Source: Corynebacterium parakroppenstedtii (lineage in GTDB: Bacteria; Actinomycetota; Actinomycetes; Mycobacteriales; Mycobacteriaceae). From it: a DNA stretch of 64,000 nt. Each line of letters opens with the position of its first letter. Within the stretch, counting starts at the first letter, position 1. Shown one piece after another: positions 40,159-49,612 of the stretch. Under the pieces are notes generated by a model, which was not told the origin of the DNA, searched no databases, and saw only the letters and a list, made by a program, of their open reading frames with translations. The stretch is from contig NZ_JAGSOA010000001.1 in assembly GCF_019754935.1 (NCBI RefSeq), forward strand, positions 310,001 to 374,000. The letters run 5' to 3'. Made by a program: the position numbers and the translations under genes.

Positions 40159-41931
40159 TTAGTTTTTCACGAGGCCAGCGATATGCTCTGCAGCGTCGTC
40201 GACGGGGACAGTCTCCACCGAATCGGCTAACCGATCGCGCACCTCAACTTTTCCTTCCTTGAACGCGCGGCCCAGCACCACAACGTAGGGCATACCCAGC
40301 AGTTCCGAATCCTTGAACTTCACGCCCGGGCTGACCTTCGGCCGATCGTCGAAAAGAATGTCGAGCCCACGGCTGGATAGATCCTCCGCAAGAGTAGACG
40401 CCGCTTCCGCTGCCTCCGCATCCTTATTCGCAACCACGAGATGGACCGGGAACGGTGCAACACTGACCGGCCATTTCAGGCCCTTGTCGTCGTGGTACTG
40501 CTCAGCAACGACGGCGACCAATCGCGAAACTCCGACCCCGTAGGATCCCATTGTGGGCCGCGAGCGCTTACCGTTCTCATCCAGCACATCGAGCTCGAAG
40601 GCGTTCGTGTACTTCCGGCCAAGCTGGAAGATGTGGCCGATCTCAATACCCTGCTTGAGGAGCAACGTGCCCGTTCCATCCGGTGCAGGGTCTCCCTCTT
40701 TCACCTCGGCGGCCTCGATAGCGCCATCCGGAGTGAAGTCGCGGCCCACCGTGACATCAACGCTGTGGTGGCCATCCACTCCGGCTCCGGTAATCCACCG
40801 CGTACCCGCTACCACGCGTGGATCAACAAGGACCTTCACATCGTGCTCTGCCATTCCCACCGGTCCGACGTAGCCCTTGGGCAGGAAGTCATGCTCGTCG
40901 AAATCTTCCTGCTCAGCCAGGACAACTTCTTTCGGCTCCAGCGAAGCCTCGAGGCGTTTCATGTCCACCTCACGGTCACCAGGGATCGCAATAATGGCGT
41001 ACGAAAAGTCCTCTTCCCCCGGTTCCCGCGTCTTCACTACCACGCATTTCAGGGTGTCTTGAGCAGTGATTTCACGATCAAACCGCTGGGACACAGTCTC
41101 ATTCGAATTGGCCCAGTCCACCAGCGTGGCAATCGTCGTACAGTTCGACGATTCCAGTGTGATTGCCGGCTCAATCGAGTCGATCGCGTTTTCGTCGACA
41201 GTCGGCGCAGGAGTGACGACAGCCTCGACATTGGCCGCATAATCGGAGTTTGTCGACGTCACAAACGTGTCCTCGCCGACGGGCGAGACAGCGAGGAATT
41301 CCTCAGACGCGGACCCACCCATCGCACCAGACGTCGCAGCGCAGATAGCGTAATCGAGCCCTAAGCGGTTAAACATGCGCTGATAGGCGGCCCGGTGCTT
41401 CTGGTACGACGCCTCTAGCCCCTCATCTTTCATATCAAAGGAGTAGGAATCACACATGATGAATTCCCGCCCGCGCAAAATTCCCGCGCGAGGCCGTTCT
41501 TCATCCCTGTACTTAGTTTGAATTTGATACAAGGTGACGGGGAAATCTTTATACGAGGAGTACTCGCCTTTCACCGTCTCGGTAAAAATTTCCTCATGAG
41601 TAGGGCCTAAGAGATAATCGCCTTTTTTACGGTCTTTTAACCGGAAAAGAGCGTCGCCGTACTCTGTCCATCGACCTGTCACTTCATAGGCATCGCGAGG
41701 AAGTAAGGCAGGTAATTCAATTTCTTGAGCACCTATACCGTCCATCTCTTCCCGCACAATCCGCTCAATGTTTCGCAGAACCTTGAGTCCGAGCGGCAGC
41801 CACGAATACACACCGGGTGCGATGCGTCGGATAAAACCGGCCCGAACAAGGAGCTTGTGGCTAGGAACTTCTGCATCTGCAGGGTCTTCACGCAAGGTTC
41901 GCACAAAGAGAGAGGACATACGGGTAATCAT
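40159..41931 (-). CDS. proS: Prolyl-tRNA synthetase
   Basis: Class II aminoacyl-tRNA synthetase of the bacterial type with the inserted editing domain (residues about 225-400). Motif 1/2 regions [57 protein letters not shown] and motif 3 [17 protein letters not shown] are present. Relatives start at MITR-S-LF-RTLRED, so ATG 41931 was used (590 residues) rather than the ATG four codons upstream. TAATGT lies eight bases before it, compatible with a leaderless mRNA. It converges on the DUF4439 gene. Confidence 0.96.
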   Translation of the reverse strand: MITRMSSLFVRTLREDPADAEVPSHKLLVRAGFIRRIAPGVYSWLPLGLKVLRNIERIVREEMDGIGAQEIELPALLPRDAYEVTGRWTEYGDALFRLKDRKKGDYLLGPTHEEIFTETVKGEYSSYKDFPVTLYQIQTKYRDEERPRAGILRGREFIMCDSYSFDMKDEGLEASYQKHRAAYQRMFNRLGLDYAICAATSGAMGGSASEEFLAVSPVGEDTFVTSTNSDYAANVEAVVTPAPTVDENAIDSIEPAITLESSNCTTIATLVDWANSNETVSQRFDREITAQDTLKCVVVKTREPGEEDFSYAIIAIPGDREVDMKRLEASLEPKEVVLAEQEDFDEHDFLPKGYVGPVGMAEHDVKVLVDPRVVAGTRWITGAGVDGHHSVDVTVGRDFTPDGAIEAAEVKEGDPAPDGTGTLLLKQGIEIGHIFQLGRKYTNAFELDVLDENGKRSRPTMGSYGVGVSRLVAVVAEQYHDDKGLKWPVSVAPFPVHLVVANKDAEAAEAASTLAEDLSSRGLDILFDDRPKVSPGVKFKDSELLGMPYVVVLGRAFKEGKVEVRDRLADSVETVPVDDAAEHIAGLVKN

Positions 41932-42304
41932 GGCTCGATACATTACCCCACAGTTTCAGTAAGGTCTCGCTCCGGTGGATGGCAATCGCTGTGGTGGCGA
42001 TGCGCGTTCACATTTCAAGGCGGTCTTATCAACAAATTCACCGTCAAAGCCATCATCAGAGCCTCCGTCGAACCTGGCTCACCATAGCCGTAATCACACC
42101 TGCATAGGGGTAAAATCCCAACACGTAATAAAACTATTTTTTCGTTTTTAACGCCATTTTGCGCCTGGACACACCCTCTTAATCGATCAACTACAACGAT
42201 TAACAAACCAGCTGAGCTGAGAAAATACACGCATTTTCGACATTAAAGTGTCCGCTGTGCCTGCACACCGTGCCGAACATCAGTAAATAACGGAAGGAGA
42301 CTAT
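41932..42304. other. Divergent proS/ino1 intergenic region
   Basis: About 373 bases without a convincing gene. The right-hand two thirds are AT-rich (42110-42260), including a T-rich block ACTATTTTTTCGTTTTTAAC, and should contain the ino1 promoter and operator. A CAACACGTAAT element near 42119 resembles half of the myo-inositol regulator (IpsA) motif, but too weakly to call. A short reverse open frame (42015-42230) lacks a ribosome site and was not accepted. Confidence 0.5.
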
Positions 42305-43384
42305 ATGTCTGAACGAAAGCCCATTCGCGTCGCGATTGCTGGAGTCGGAAACTGCGCCTCATCACTCGTTCAAGGGGTGGAGTATTACAAAGACGCCGAT
42401 CCGGAAGAAAAAGTCCCCGGACTCATGCACGTGAAATTCGGCGACTATCACGTCGGCGATATTGAATTTGTCGCCGCATTTGACGTCGATGCAAAGAAAG
42501 TTGGCACTGATCTTTCCGACGCCATTAATGCGTCAGAAAACTGCACGATCAAGATTTGCGACGTTCCCCCCAGCGGAGTCACTGTTCAGCGCGGCCCTAC
42601 GTATGACGGTTTAGGTCAGTACTACAAAGAGACAATTGATGAGTCGACCGAAGAACCTGTTGATGTCACTCAGGTGCTCCGCGATACCGAGGCGGACGTC
42701 CTTGTGTCGTATCTGCCCGTGGGATCCGAAGAAGCCGACAAGCATTATGCACAGTGCGCGCTAGACGCTGGCGTTGCGTTTGTTAATGCACTCCCCGTGT
42801 TCATAGCGTCCGATCCAGAGTGGGCCAAGAAATTCGAAGACGCCGGCGTGCCGATTGTTGGCGACGACATTAAGTCACAAGTCGGGGCAACAATTAGCCA
42901 CCGTGTGATGGCGAAGCTCTTCGAGGATCGCGGAGTTCGTCTTGACCGCACGATGCAATTAAACGTCGGCGGGAATATGGACTTCAAGAATATGCTGGAG
43001 CGCCGCCGGCTTGAATCAAAAAAGATTTCTAAAACTCGAGCGGTGACGTCGAATCTTGAGCACGATATGGGTGAAGGCAATGTCCATATCGGGCCTTCGG
43101 ATTATGTTAGTTGGCTTGACGACCGAAAATGGGCCTACGTGCGGCTGGAGGGAACAACTTTCGGCGATGTCCCGCTCAATCTTGAATACAAATTAGAAGT
43201 TTGGGACTCACCTAACTCGGCCGGAATAATTATCGACGCTCTTCGCGCGGCAAAAATTGCGAAAGATCGAGGGGTATCTGGCCCTGTGTATTCGGCCGCA
43301 TCCTACCTCATGAAGTCGCCACCGAAGCAACTGCGCGATGAGGTTGCTCGACAGCAACTCGAAGAATTTATCAGCGGCAAATAA
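42305..43384 (+). CDS. ino1: Inositol-3-phosphate synthase
   Basis: Converts glucose-6-phosphate to 1D-myo-inositol-3-phosphate with NAD+, feeding phosphatidylinositol, its mannosides and mycothiol. The 359-residue actinobacterial form starts [20 protein letters not shown] (NAD-binding) and contains [21 protein letters not shown] and [13 protein letters not shown] strong GGAGA lies seven bases before the ATG. The mycothione reductase gene 8 kb away fits the same thiol pathway. It is a single-gene unit; a long AT-rich upstream region suggests regulation. Confidence 0.97.
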   Translation: MSERKPIRVAIAGVGNCASSLVQGVEYYKDADPEEKVPGLMHVKFGDYHVGDIEFVAAFDVDAKKVGTDLSDAINASENCTIKICDVPPSGVTVQRGPTYDGLGQYYKETIDESTEEPVDVTQVLRDTEADVLVSYLPVGSEEADKHYAQCALDAGVAFVNALPVFIASDPEWAKKFEDAGVPIVGDDIKSQVGATISHRVMAKLFEDRGVRLDRTMQLNVGGNMDFKNMLERRRLESKKISKTRAVTSNLEHDMGEGNVHIGPSDYVSWLDDRKWAYVRLEGTTFGDVPLNLEYKLEVWDSPNSAGIIIDALRAAKIAKDRGVSGPVYSAASYLMKSPPKQLRDEVARQQLEEFISGK

Positions 43385-43440
43385 TTCCTACCGACGCCCC
43401 TCAGCGTGGTACCGGGACGATCGCCCGATAGGCTTTCCCC

Positions 43441-44316
43441 ATGCTGATAATCCTTCCGCCATCGGAGTCACAATCTCACCCAGCCGATACTGCGGATCGT
43501 GGATCCTCCCACGGTGATGGCCCAGCTTTGGATTGGGACACGTTGCGCTTTCCCTCTCTCAATCCGACGCGCCAGGAGATCGCTCGGGAGCTCATCGCCT
43601 TGTGCAGTATCGAGACTGACGAGGGGCGGGCGCGCGCTCGGGAAGTATTAGGGTTGTCTGAGCGCCTTGATTCCGAACGCGCATCAAACGCTCAGATTTT
43701 AACCAGCCAGGCCGCCCCCGCTTTAACGATCTATACCGGTGTCCTCTACGACGCACTCGCTCCGTCAGGCCGAGGCGAGCCCATCACGAAAGCCGGTCAT
43801 GTCTGCCCCGCTGTGGGGCCTTTGCCCGCCGCAGCTACGCGTCGTCTAGCTATAGGTTCGGCATTATTCGGGGTTATTTCTGCCGACGACGTCATCCCTC
43901 ATCACCGGCTATCCGGCACCGTAACCTTGAACGACTCCACAATGCGGGCGCGGTGGAAGCCCGCCTTAACTCAGACTCTGGTCGAATGGCGCGATAGCAC
44001 GGAAGCGCAATCCAACGCGATATTCGATTTTCGCTCAGGAACGTATCGGAATTTGGGCCCCGTGCCCGGCGCGACAGAACTTCGCGTCGAAACGATCGAC
44101 TCGTCTGGAAAGCGGAAAGTGGTCTCCCACTTCAACAAGTTTTATAAAGGCCTGGTCGCTCGACACTTGGCGGAAGCTTCTGAATGTAAGCAGGAAGACG
44201 CTGCCGAGCTTTTATCCAGTGTGATCGACAAGGAGTTGAGGTTCGCAACGGAAATTCAGGCGGGAGCGGTGAAAGGGACGAAAGGTGACCTCGTCACCAT
44301 GCTCATTCCGCAGTAG
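43441..44316 (+). CDS. yaaA: YaaA family peroxide-stress protein
   Basis: A 291-residue protein of the UPF0246/YaaA family. It opens with MLIILPPSESQ and contains ALTIYTGVLYDAL, the positive patch AATRRLAIGSALFG and the SHFNKFYKGLVAR motif. In Escherichia coli YaaA is DNA-binding and limits damage from hydrogen peroxide and free iron; the role here is by analogy. It follows ino1 by 56 bases and converges on cobA. Confidence 0.88.
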   Translation: MLIILPPSESQSHPADTADRGSSHGDGPALDWDTLRFPSLNPTRQEIARELIALCSIETDEGRARAREVLGLSERLDSERASNAQILTSQAAPALTIYTGVLYDALAPSGRGEPITKAGHVCPAVGPLPAAATRRLAIGSALFGVISADDVIPHHRLSGTVTLNDSTMRARWKPALTQTLVEWRDSTEAQSNAIFDFRSGTYRNLGPVPGATELRVETIDSSGKRKVVSHFNKFYKGLVARHLAEASECKQEDAAELLSSVIDKELRFATEIQAGAVKGTKGDLVTMLIPQ

Positions 44317-44318
44317 AG

Positions 44319-44333
44319 CTCACGCGGCGTGAG
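44319..44333. terminator. Small hairpin between yaaA and cobA
   Basis: CTCACG (44319-44324) pairs with CGTGAG (44328-44333) around a three-base loop in the 37-base gap between two convergent genes. It has no T tract, so it is only a possible bidirectional terminator. Confidence 0.35.
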
Positions 44334-44353
44334 AGCCGAGTTCGCGTGAGGGG

Positions 44354-45148
44354 CTATTCTGCGTGGGGACGCGGTACCGCGACGTCGCCGATGACAATCA
44401 CCGCCGGCGGATCGACGTTTTCCAGCACCTGTCCTAACGAGGCCAACGTCGTCGCAATCGATTTTTCGTTGGACGTCGTTCCTTCTTGGGTAACAAAGGC
44501 TGGGGTTTCAGGATCACGACCTGCATCCATCAGCGCTTGGGCAATGGCGCCACCATTTTTCACGCCCATGATGATGCAAATTGTGCCCCTCATGTGGCCT
44601 AATGCGTCCCAGTTCACGAGTGACTTGGGGTGCCCGGGCGGCACGTGGCCCGATACCACGGTGAAATCATGAGTCACCCCGCGTTGAGTCACAGACACAC
44701 CGGCGGTTTCGGGCACAGCAATGGGGCTTGTTATGCCCGGGACAACCGTGACTGAGACATGGTGATCTTCGCAGTACTCTTGCTCTTCGAGCCCACGGCC
44801 GAAAATAAAGGGGTCCCCGCCCTTCAGGCGAACGACAAATTGACCGGCTTCCGCGCGCTCAACCAGCATCGAGTTAATTTTTTCCTGAGCCACCGACTTG
44901 CGGTATGGCAACTTGGCCACATCAATAACATCGCAATCAGCGGGAATAATTGACGACAGATCAGGCGCTAAGTGGTCGATCAAGATCGCGTCCGCGGCCC
45001 CCACATATTGATATCCACGGTACGAGATCAGTCCTGGATCGCCTGGGCCACCACCGACTAAGGCAACTGTTCCACGAAGCTGTCCTCGGATATCGCTGAT
45101 AGTCTCCGACGGCAGCGGTCGGAGAGTCACTGGTGGCAAATCGGTCAT
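44354..45148 (-). CDS. cobA: Uroporphyrinogen-III C-methyltransferase
   Basis: SAM-dependent enzyme making precorrin-2, the branch point to corrinoids and sirohaem. Motifs VALVGGGPGDPGLISYRG and VVRLKGGDPFIFGRGLEE are intact, and the protein carries only the methyltransferase domain, not a fused CysG. ATG 45148 (MTDLPPVTLRP) gives 264 residues, with GAAGG just upstream; the frame stays open 74 codons further but lacks family similarity there. It lies 95 bases downstream of cobB in the same direction. Being alone without other ring-modifying cob genes here, it could serve either branch. Confidence 0.9.
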   Translation of the reverse strand: MTDLPPVTLRPLPSETISDIRGQLRGTVALVGGGPGDPGLISYRGYQYVGAADAILIDHLAPDLSSIIPADCDVIDVAKLPYRKSVAQEKINSMLVERAEAGQFVVRLKGGDPFIFGRGLEEQEYCEDHHVSVTVVPGITSPIAVPETAGVSVTQRGVTHDFTVVSGHVPPGHPKSLVNWDALGHMRGTICIIMGVKNGGAIAQALMDAGRDPETPAFVTQEGTTSNEKSIATTLASLGQVLENVDPPAVIVIGDVAVPRPHAE

Positions 45149-45243
45149 GGCCTTCAGCTTAGTCTCGGTCTCATTGGGGGCTGACGCTGGTGGATGGGTT
45201 GGCTGTGTACGCAGGTTATCGCCACTATCGACGACGCGACGGC

Positions 45244-46770
45244 TCACGCGTAATGATGCGACGCCTGATCGTGAAACCCGCGGCACGCGTCGACAAAATT
45301 GACGATAGCGTTGGGCATAGCGGCAGGATGAGTATGCAAATACGACGCATGAATGTTGTTGCGCACCCACCCCTCGTAGACATCACGGCCGTCCCATCCC
45401 GTCCATGTCCACGCAGACTGACGTTCTGACGGATCACTCGAACCGCCCATAGCAGCGTCGTCAATAACGAGGGATGTGTGGTGGAATTCGTGACCAATGA
45501 GCTGGTCGCCCTGATGCCATAACGCTGAGGACTGTGTTGCGGTCGCCTCGCGGTAGCCGAGAGTCACCCGCTTATTCATGTGCGCCGATGCCGGGAATAC
45601 CCCACACATGGGATAGCCCTCCAGACTCTCAAGGAGCCACAAGAGCCCAGCGCACTCGGCGTGAATAGGGCGATGGCAATCCGCTGATTCACGGATGAGT
45701 CCAGCCAAGCATCGCCTCGAGGACAGCTCATTCACGTGCTCTTCCGGGAACCCGCCCGGGATGATAATTCCGTCGGACCGCCGGATAGCATCACACGCGG
45801 TGTCTTCATCCCCCAGTGGATCCACATCGATGACATCAGCACCCGCTGCGTCGAGCAGTTCCTGATGCTCTGCATACGAGAAGCTAAATGCTGGCCCACC
45901 AACCATGGCAATCAATGGGCGCTCTGATCGACGAGGACCGGCACCGGTGTGGCACCGCTTGATCTCCTCAGCAGGATTCCACACCGGGCCCGGCGCGGGC
46001 GGCGTGGCCAGGTCGCGCACAGCGTCCAGGTCAACGGAGTCTTCCACCATGTCCGCCATATGGCTGACGGCTTCCTGCGCTTCGGCACTCCACTCGGATG
46101 CCGTGATGAGCCCCAAATGCCGGCTGGGCACCTCGACATCGACGGCACGCGGAACTGCACCAATGACCGGAACGCCCTGCTCTTCGACCGCTTTCGTCGC
46201 AACAGCCGTGTGTCTGGTGGACCCCACTCGGTTCAAGATCACGCCAGCGATGGTCACGTCCGGATCCAGGGTCATAAAACCTTTCACGACGGCCCCGACC
46301 GACTGGCTCATTCCGCGGACATCAACGACGAGAACGACGGGGAGGCCAACGAGGCGGGCTACTTCAGCCGTGGAACCACTGGCTACTGAACCGCTAGCCA
46401 CAGCGCCACTTTTCTCGGCGGCGCCACTATTCTCGGTACCGAGGTGCGAGGACAAGGCCGGGATTCGACCGTCGAAAAGGCCCATCACGCCTTCCACCAC
46501 GGCAATGTCCGCGCCCAAGGAGCCGTGACGATACAACGGGGCTATGCGGTCGGTTCCGCACATGACTGAATCGAGGTTGCGTCCTGGTCGTCCCGTGGCC
46601 ACACCGTGATAACCAGGGTCAATGTAGTCGGGACCAACTTTAAACGGCGCAACGATGTGTCGTCGGCTCAGTGCCGCCATCAGGCCGGTGGCAAGCGTCG
46701 TCTTTCCCGTCCCCGAGGCTGAACCGGCAATAACAAGTCCCGGCGCGCCCGTACCTTGGGTGTCTACCAC
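45244..46770 (-). CDS. cobB: Cobyrinate/hydrogenobyrinate a,c-diamide synthase
   Basis: Glutamine-dependent amidase of corrin side chains. The N-terminal dethiobiotin-synthetase-like ATPase domain shows GSASGTGKTTLATG and PFKVGPDYIDPGYH, and the C-terminal class I glutamine amidotransferase domain has the nucleophile in HAECAGLLWL. The GTG at 46770 overlaps the cobO stop by seven bases, with AAAGG six to seven bases before it. A Gly/Ala/Ser-rich repeat (SGAAEKSGAVASGSVASGS, around residue 120) is an unusual insertion between conserved blocks. Confidence 0.92.
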   Translation of the reverse strand: MVDTQGTGAPGLVIAGSASGTGKTTLATGLMAALSRRHIVAPFKVGPDYIDPGYHGVATGRPGRNLDSVMCGTDRIAPLYRHGSLGADIAVVEGVMGLFDGRIPALSSHLGTENSGAAEKSGAVASGSVASGSTAEVARLVGLPVVLVVDVRGMSQSVGAVVKGFMTLDPDVTIAGVILNRVGSTRHTAVATKAVEEQGVPVIGAVPRAVDVEVPSRHLGLITASEWSAEAQEAVSHMADMVEDSVDLDAVRDLATPPAPGPVWNPAEEIKRCHTGAGPRRSERPLIAMVGGPAFSFSYAEHQELLDAAGADVIDVDPLGDEDTACDAIRRSDGIIIPGGFPEEHVNELSSRRCLAGLIRESADCHRPIHAECAGLLWLLESLEGYPMCGVFPASAHMNKRVTLGYREATATQSSALWHQGDQLIGHEFHHTSLVIDDAAMGGSSDPSERQSAWTWTGWDGRDVYEGWVRNNIHASYLHTHPAAMPNAIVNFVDACRGFHDQASHHYA

Positions 46771-47384
46771 TCGATACCTTTCTGGCCTTTTCGCCCTTGA
46801 TCCATGGGGTGCTTGATTTTCTCCATCTTGGTCACAAGGTCGGCAACGTCAATGATCTCTTGTGGTGCGCGCCGGCCGGTAATGACGACGTGTTGGGTGC
46901 CGGGGCGGCTCCGGAGCGTCTCGGCTACTTCCTCAACAGGGACCCATCCCCATGCCATGGGGTAGGTGAATTCGTCGAGAACATAGAAATCGTGGGTTTC
47001 CTCTTGGAGCCGTCGGGCAACCTCATGCCATCCATCGAGGGCGTTGCGCGCATGGTCGTCTTCGGTTCCCTTGGTCCGGGCCCATGACCATCCTTCGCCC
47101 ATTTTGTGCCATTCGACGGGTCCGCCGACGCCGGTCTCGTCGTGTAGCTCCCCCAGTTTCCGGAAGACGGCTTCCTCGCCGACCCGCCATTTTGCGGACT
47201 TGACGAACTGGAAGACGCCGATGCTCATCCCTTGGTTCCAGGCGCGGAGGGCCATGCCGAAAGCAGCTGTGGATTTTCCTTTGCCATCGCCCGTGTTGAC
47301 CGCGGTGACTGGGAGCATCCGTCGCTGTCGTGTTGTTAATCCGTCGTTGGGAATGTTCGCGGGATCAACTTTTCCTTTTGGCAT
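46764..47384 (-). CDS. cobO: Corrinoid adenosyltransferase
   Basis: CobA/BtuR-type ATP:cob(I)alamin adenosyltransferase, which makes the adenosyl form of B12 precursors or salvaged corrinoids. The P-loop is GDGKGKSTAAFG near residue 33, followed by FQFVKSAKWRVGEE and the YVLDEFTYPMAWGWV Walker-B-like block. The ATG has a strong GAGGAG upstream. It overlaps cobB, and the chelatase pair lies 133 bases upstream in the same direction. Confidence 0.94.
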   Translation of the reverse strand: MPKGKVDPANIPNDGLTTRQRRMLPVTAVNTGDGKGKSTAAFGMALRAWNQGMSIGVFQFVKSAKWRVGEEAVFRKLGELHDETGVGGPVEWHKMGEGWSWARTKGTEDDHARNALDGWHEVARRLQEETHDFYVLDEFTYPMAWGWVPVEEVAETLRSRPGTQHVVITGRRAPQEIIDVADLVTKMEKIKHPMDQGRKGQKGIEW

Positions 47385-47517
47385 TCTCGTCTCTCTCCTC
47401 AGTGACTGTCATTGCCTGCACGCGTGCGTCTATCCAATTATCGCCGTGCTTATTCACGGCTGAGCGGAGTGGGTTGCTTTGCCCCGACGCTCTGGCTCGA
47501 GGTTCTAACGCAACGTT

Positions 47518-48366
47518 TTAACTAAACGTCTTGATGACTCCACCTAGGTTATCGGCCGACAACTCATCTAACCGAACACACGGGGCATGGAGGTTCGCTG
47601 CTAGTCGTGATGCTAAACCTAATCGCACCCGGCCTGGGCGTTCACAATCGATGACAACGCTCCCTACAAGCCCTCGGCGAGCGATACGACGAGCTGCTAC
47701 CTCGGCAGCAGCCAGACCACCTTTGCCATTTGCGCGTCCGTCCGACAGACACATGAGGATAGCTCTACGGCCAGGCTCGCGATAGTGTTCGCGGGTAATT
47801 AGCTCATAAGCTTTATCGAGCCCGGCGGCCAACGGGGTACGTCCACCTATTTTGACATCGGCTAAACGACGAGCAGCGATCGTGATCGACCGTGTAGGCG
47901 GAAGAACGACTGTCGCTTCTGACCCATGGATAGTGATCACGGCGACCTTGTCACGGCGCTGGTAAGCGTCGGTCAGCATCGACATAATCGCTCCTGTCAC
48001 AGCTGAGAGACGGTCGCGTGCTGCCATCGACCCCGAGGCATCGACGAGGAACACGACGAGGTTTGCTTCCGATCCACGACGAATGCTTCCGCGCACGTCA
48101 TTCGATTCCAGAGGAACACGGTGAGTGTGATTGTCGATCCGCGCTCCACGATCTGCCGCGGCGAGGACCGTCCCCACGACGTTGAAACCGTGACCGTCTC
48201 GTACTGCTCGGATAGTTGAGCCGTGCGCTGAGATGGCATGCGATCGTCGCCCCAGCGCGGTGGATTCGACCTGGCCTAACTTCTGAAGCTGAACAAGCCT
48301 AGCGACGAAAGGGCGCGCCCTGGGCGGCGCGGCCTCCTTCCTGCGGTGCCGGACCGCGGTTGTCAT
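47518..48366 (-). CDS. chlD: Chelatase subunit D-like VWA protein (possibly the second half of a frameshifted fused chelatase)
   Basis: The von Willebrand A domain of magnesium/cobalt chelatases. Recognisable similarity starts at [13 protein letters not shown] (about 48312), then LGRRSHA, the MIDAS motif [17 protein letters not shown] and late [13 protein letters not shown]. No ribosome site is seen in front of any start codon in this frame. ATG 48366 (282 residues) is a nominal start overlapping chlI by 68 bases. In many actinobacteria, including Mycobacterium tuberculosis Rv2850c, this domain is fused to the AAA domain. Here the same peptide APF is readable across a CCC-TTT site in both frames, so a +1 frameshift is suspected. 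Confidence 0.75.
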   Translation of the reverse strand: MTTAVRHRRKEAAPPRARPFVARLVQLQKLGQVESTALGRRSHAISAHGSTIRAVRDGHGFNVVGTVLAAADRGARIDNHTHRVPLESNDVRGSIRRGSEANLVVFLVDASGSMAARDRLSAVTGAIMSMLTDAYQRRDKVAVITIHGSEATVVLPPTRSITIAARRLADVKIGGRTPLAAGLDKAYELITREHYREPGRRAILMCLSDGRANGKGGLAAAEVAARRIARRGLVGSVVIDCERPGRVRLGLASRLAANLHAPCVRLDELSADNLGGVIKTFS

Positions 48367-49474
48367 CGTTATCTGCATCGGACTTGTTCTGCTGCGGTGT
48401 GGGATGGTCAGCGCTGGGGTCAGGGGTCCCATCCGAGTGGCCATCGTCGCTGGTGAGGTCGTCGACATCGTTAGTATCGACGTCACCATCACTGTCCTCG
48501 GTGTTGTCCGGCGCGGGGTCGTCATCCGGTTCATCGGGGACCTCGTCACGTGCGCGGTCCAACGCTTCGTCGAGCTCGTCGTCGCTGATATCAGGGGAAT
48601 CGAAGGGGTCCCGACGTCGGTGCGGGAGCGCCAACTCGGCCGCGACTTTAATGTCCGAGTCCTTGATCGTTGTCCGGCCTTCCCAGGCAGCATGGGCGGC
48701 GGCGGCACGAGCAATCACGAGGTCTGCGCGCATGCCATCGACATCAAAAGATGCACAGATGGATGCGATTCGCCCCAAGACGACGTCGGTGAGTTCTACT
48801 CCTGTCACACGCTCTTTAGCAGCGACAATGCGCGTTGCGATGTCCCTCTCGGCATCGGCCCACTGCTCGAGGAATTCCTCAGGGTTCTCATCGAAGGCCA
48901 AGCGCCGGCGCATTACTTCCGTCCGCGACTTCGTGTCACGCGGCGCGGAAACGTCGACAGCCAAACCAAACCGGTCCAAGAGCTGGGGGCGCAACTCCCC
49001 TTCTTCCGGGTTCATCGTGCCGACGAGGACAAAGTCGGTGTCCTCCGTATGAGAGACCGCGTCGCGTTCGATGCTGATGTACCCGGTTGCTGCGGCGTCG
49101 AGAATGATATCGACCAAGTGGTCCGCCAGCAGGTTAATTTCATCGACGTACAGCACTCCCCCGTTTGCCTCGCTGAGCAGGCCGGGCTGGTATTCAGCAT
49201 GGCCGGTAGTGAGAACGCGCTCGACATCAATAGAGCCCACCACACGGTCTTCCGTGGCACCCAACGGGAGGTTAACAACCTTCGCCTTCGGGTCCGGAAG
49301 CATCCGGGAGAAAGCGCGAACTGTCGTCGTCTTCGCCGTGCCTTTTTCGCCTCTAACAACGACACCGCCGATGCGGGGAGAAATAGCGGTCAAAATCAGC
49401 GCTAATTTCAGTTGGTCCTGCCCAACCACGGCACTGAAGGGGAAAAGCGAAACGCTGTGTGACGAAGGCAACAT
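48299..49474 (-). CDS. chlI: Chelatase subunit I-like AAA ATPase
   Basis: AAA+ ATPase of the magnesium/cobalt chelatase family (391 residues). Motifs are [15 protein letters not shown], Walker [11 protein letters not shown] near residue 45, Walker [16 protein letters not shown] and sensor [19 protein letters not shown]. An acidic Asp/Pro/Ser-rich linker of about 90 residues follows, typical of the hinge between I and D domains in fused proteins, and the frame ends five codons after the AP of GAPF. The ATG has AGGAA three bases upstream. Neighbouring cob genes suggest a cobalt-chelatase role, but no CobN is in the window. Confidence 0.88.
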   Translation of the reverse strand: MLPSSHSVSLFPFSAVVGQDQLKLALILTAISPRIGGVVVRGEKGTAKTTTVRAFSRMLPDPKAKVVNLPLGATEDRVVGSIDVERVLTTGHAEYQPGLLSEANGGVLYVDEINLLADHLVDIILDAAATGYISIERDAVSHTEDTDFVLVGTMNPEEGELRPQLLDRFGLAVDVSAPRDTKSRTEVMRRRLAFDENPEEFLEQWADAERDIATRIVAAKERVTGVELTDVVLGRIASICASFDVDGMRADLVIARAAAAHAAWEGRTTIKDSDIKVAAELALPHRRRDPFDSPDISDDELDEALDRARDEVPDEPDDDPAPDNTEDSDGDVDTNDVDDLTSDDGHSDGTPDPSADHPTPQQNKSDADNDDNRGPAPQEGGRAAQGAPFRR

Positions 49475-49559
49475 ACTTCCTACTCTAGAGGCTTCCTACC
49501 GTGAACGGTTTACCGCCACTGATAATAAACACCAGGATGCGACAAGTGAAAGACACGAG

Positions 49560-49599
49560 AAAACGGCCCGGAACCGAACATTCACCGATTCCAGGCCGT
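49560..49599 (-). terminator. Terminator downstream of mqo
   Basis: Stem ACGGCC (49563-49568) with GGCCGT (49594-49599), extended by GGAACCG/CGATTCC pairing with a bulge. On the minus strand it is followed by TTTTC. It lies between mqo and chlI and should end mqo transcription. Confidence 0.75.
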
Positions 49600-49612
49600 G
49601 CTCAATAGCCGT

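Noticed and set aside
42015-42230. A 71-codon minus-strand open frame in the proS/ino1 gap
   Set aside because: No ribosome site, no similarity and composition of an AT-rich regulatory region.
47385-47517. Possible cobalamin riboswitch before cobO
   Set aside because: The 133-base gap is too short for the full element and lacks a B12-box-like sequence.
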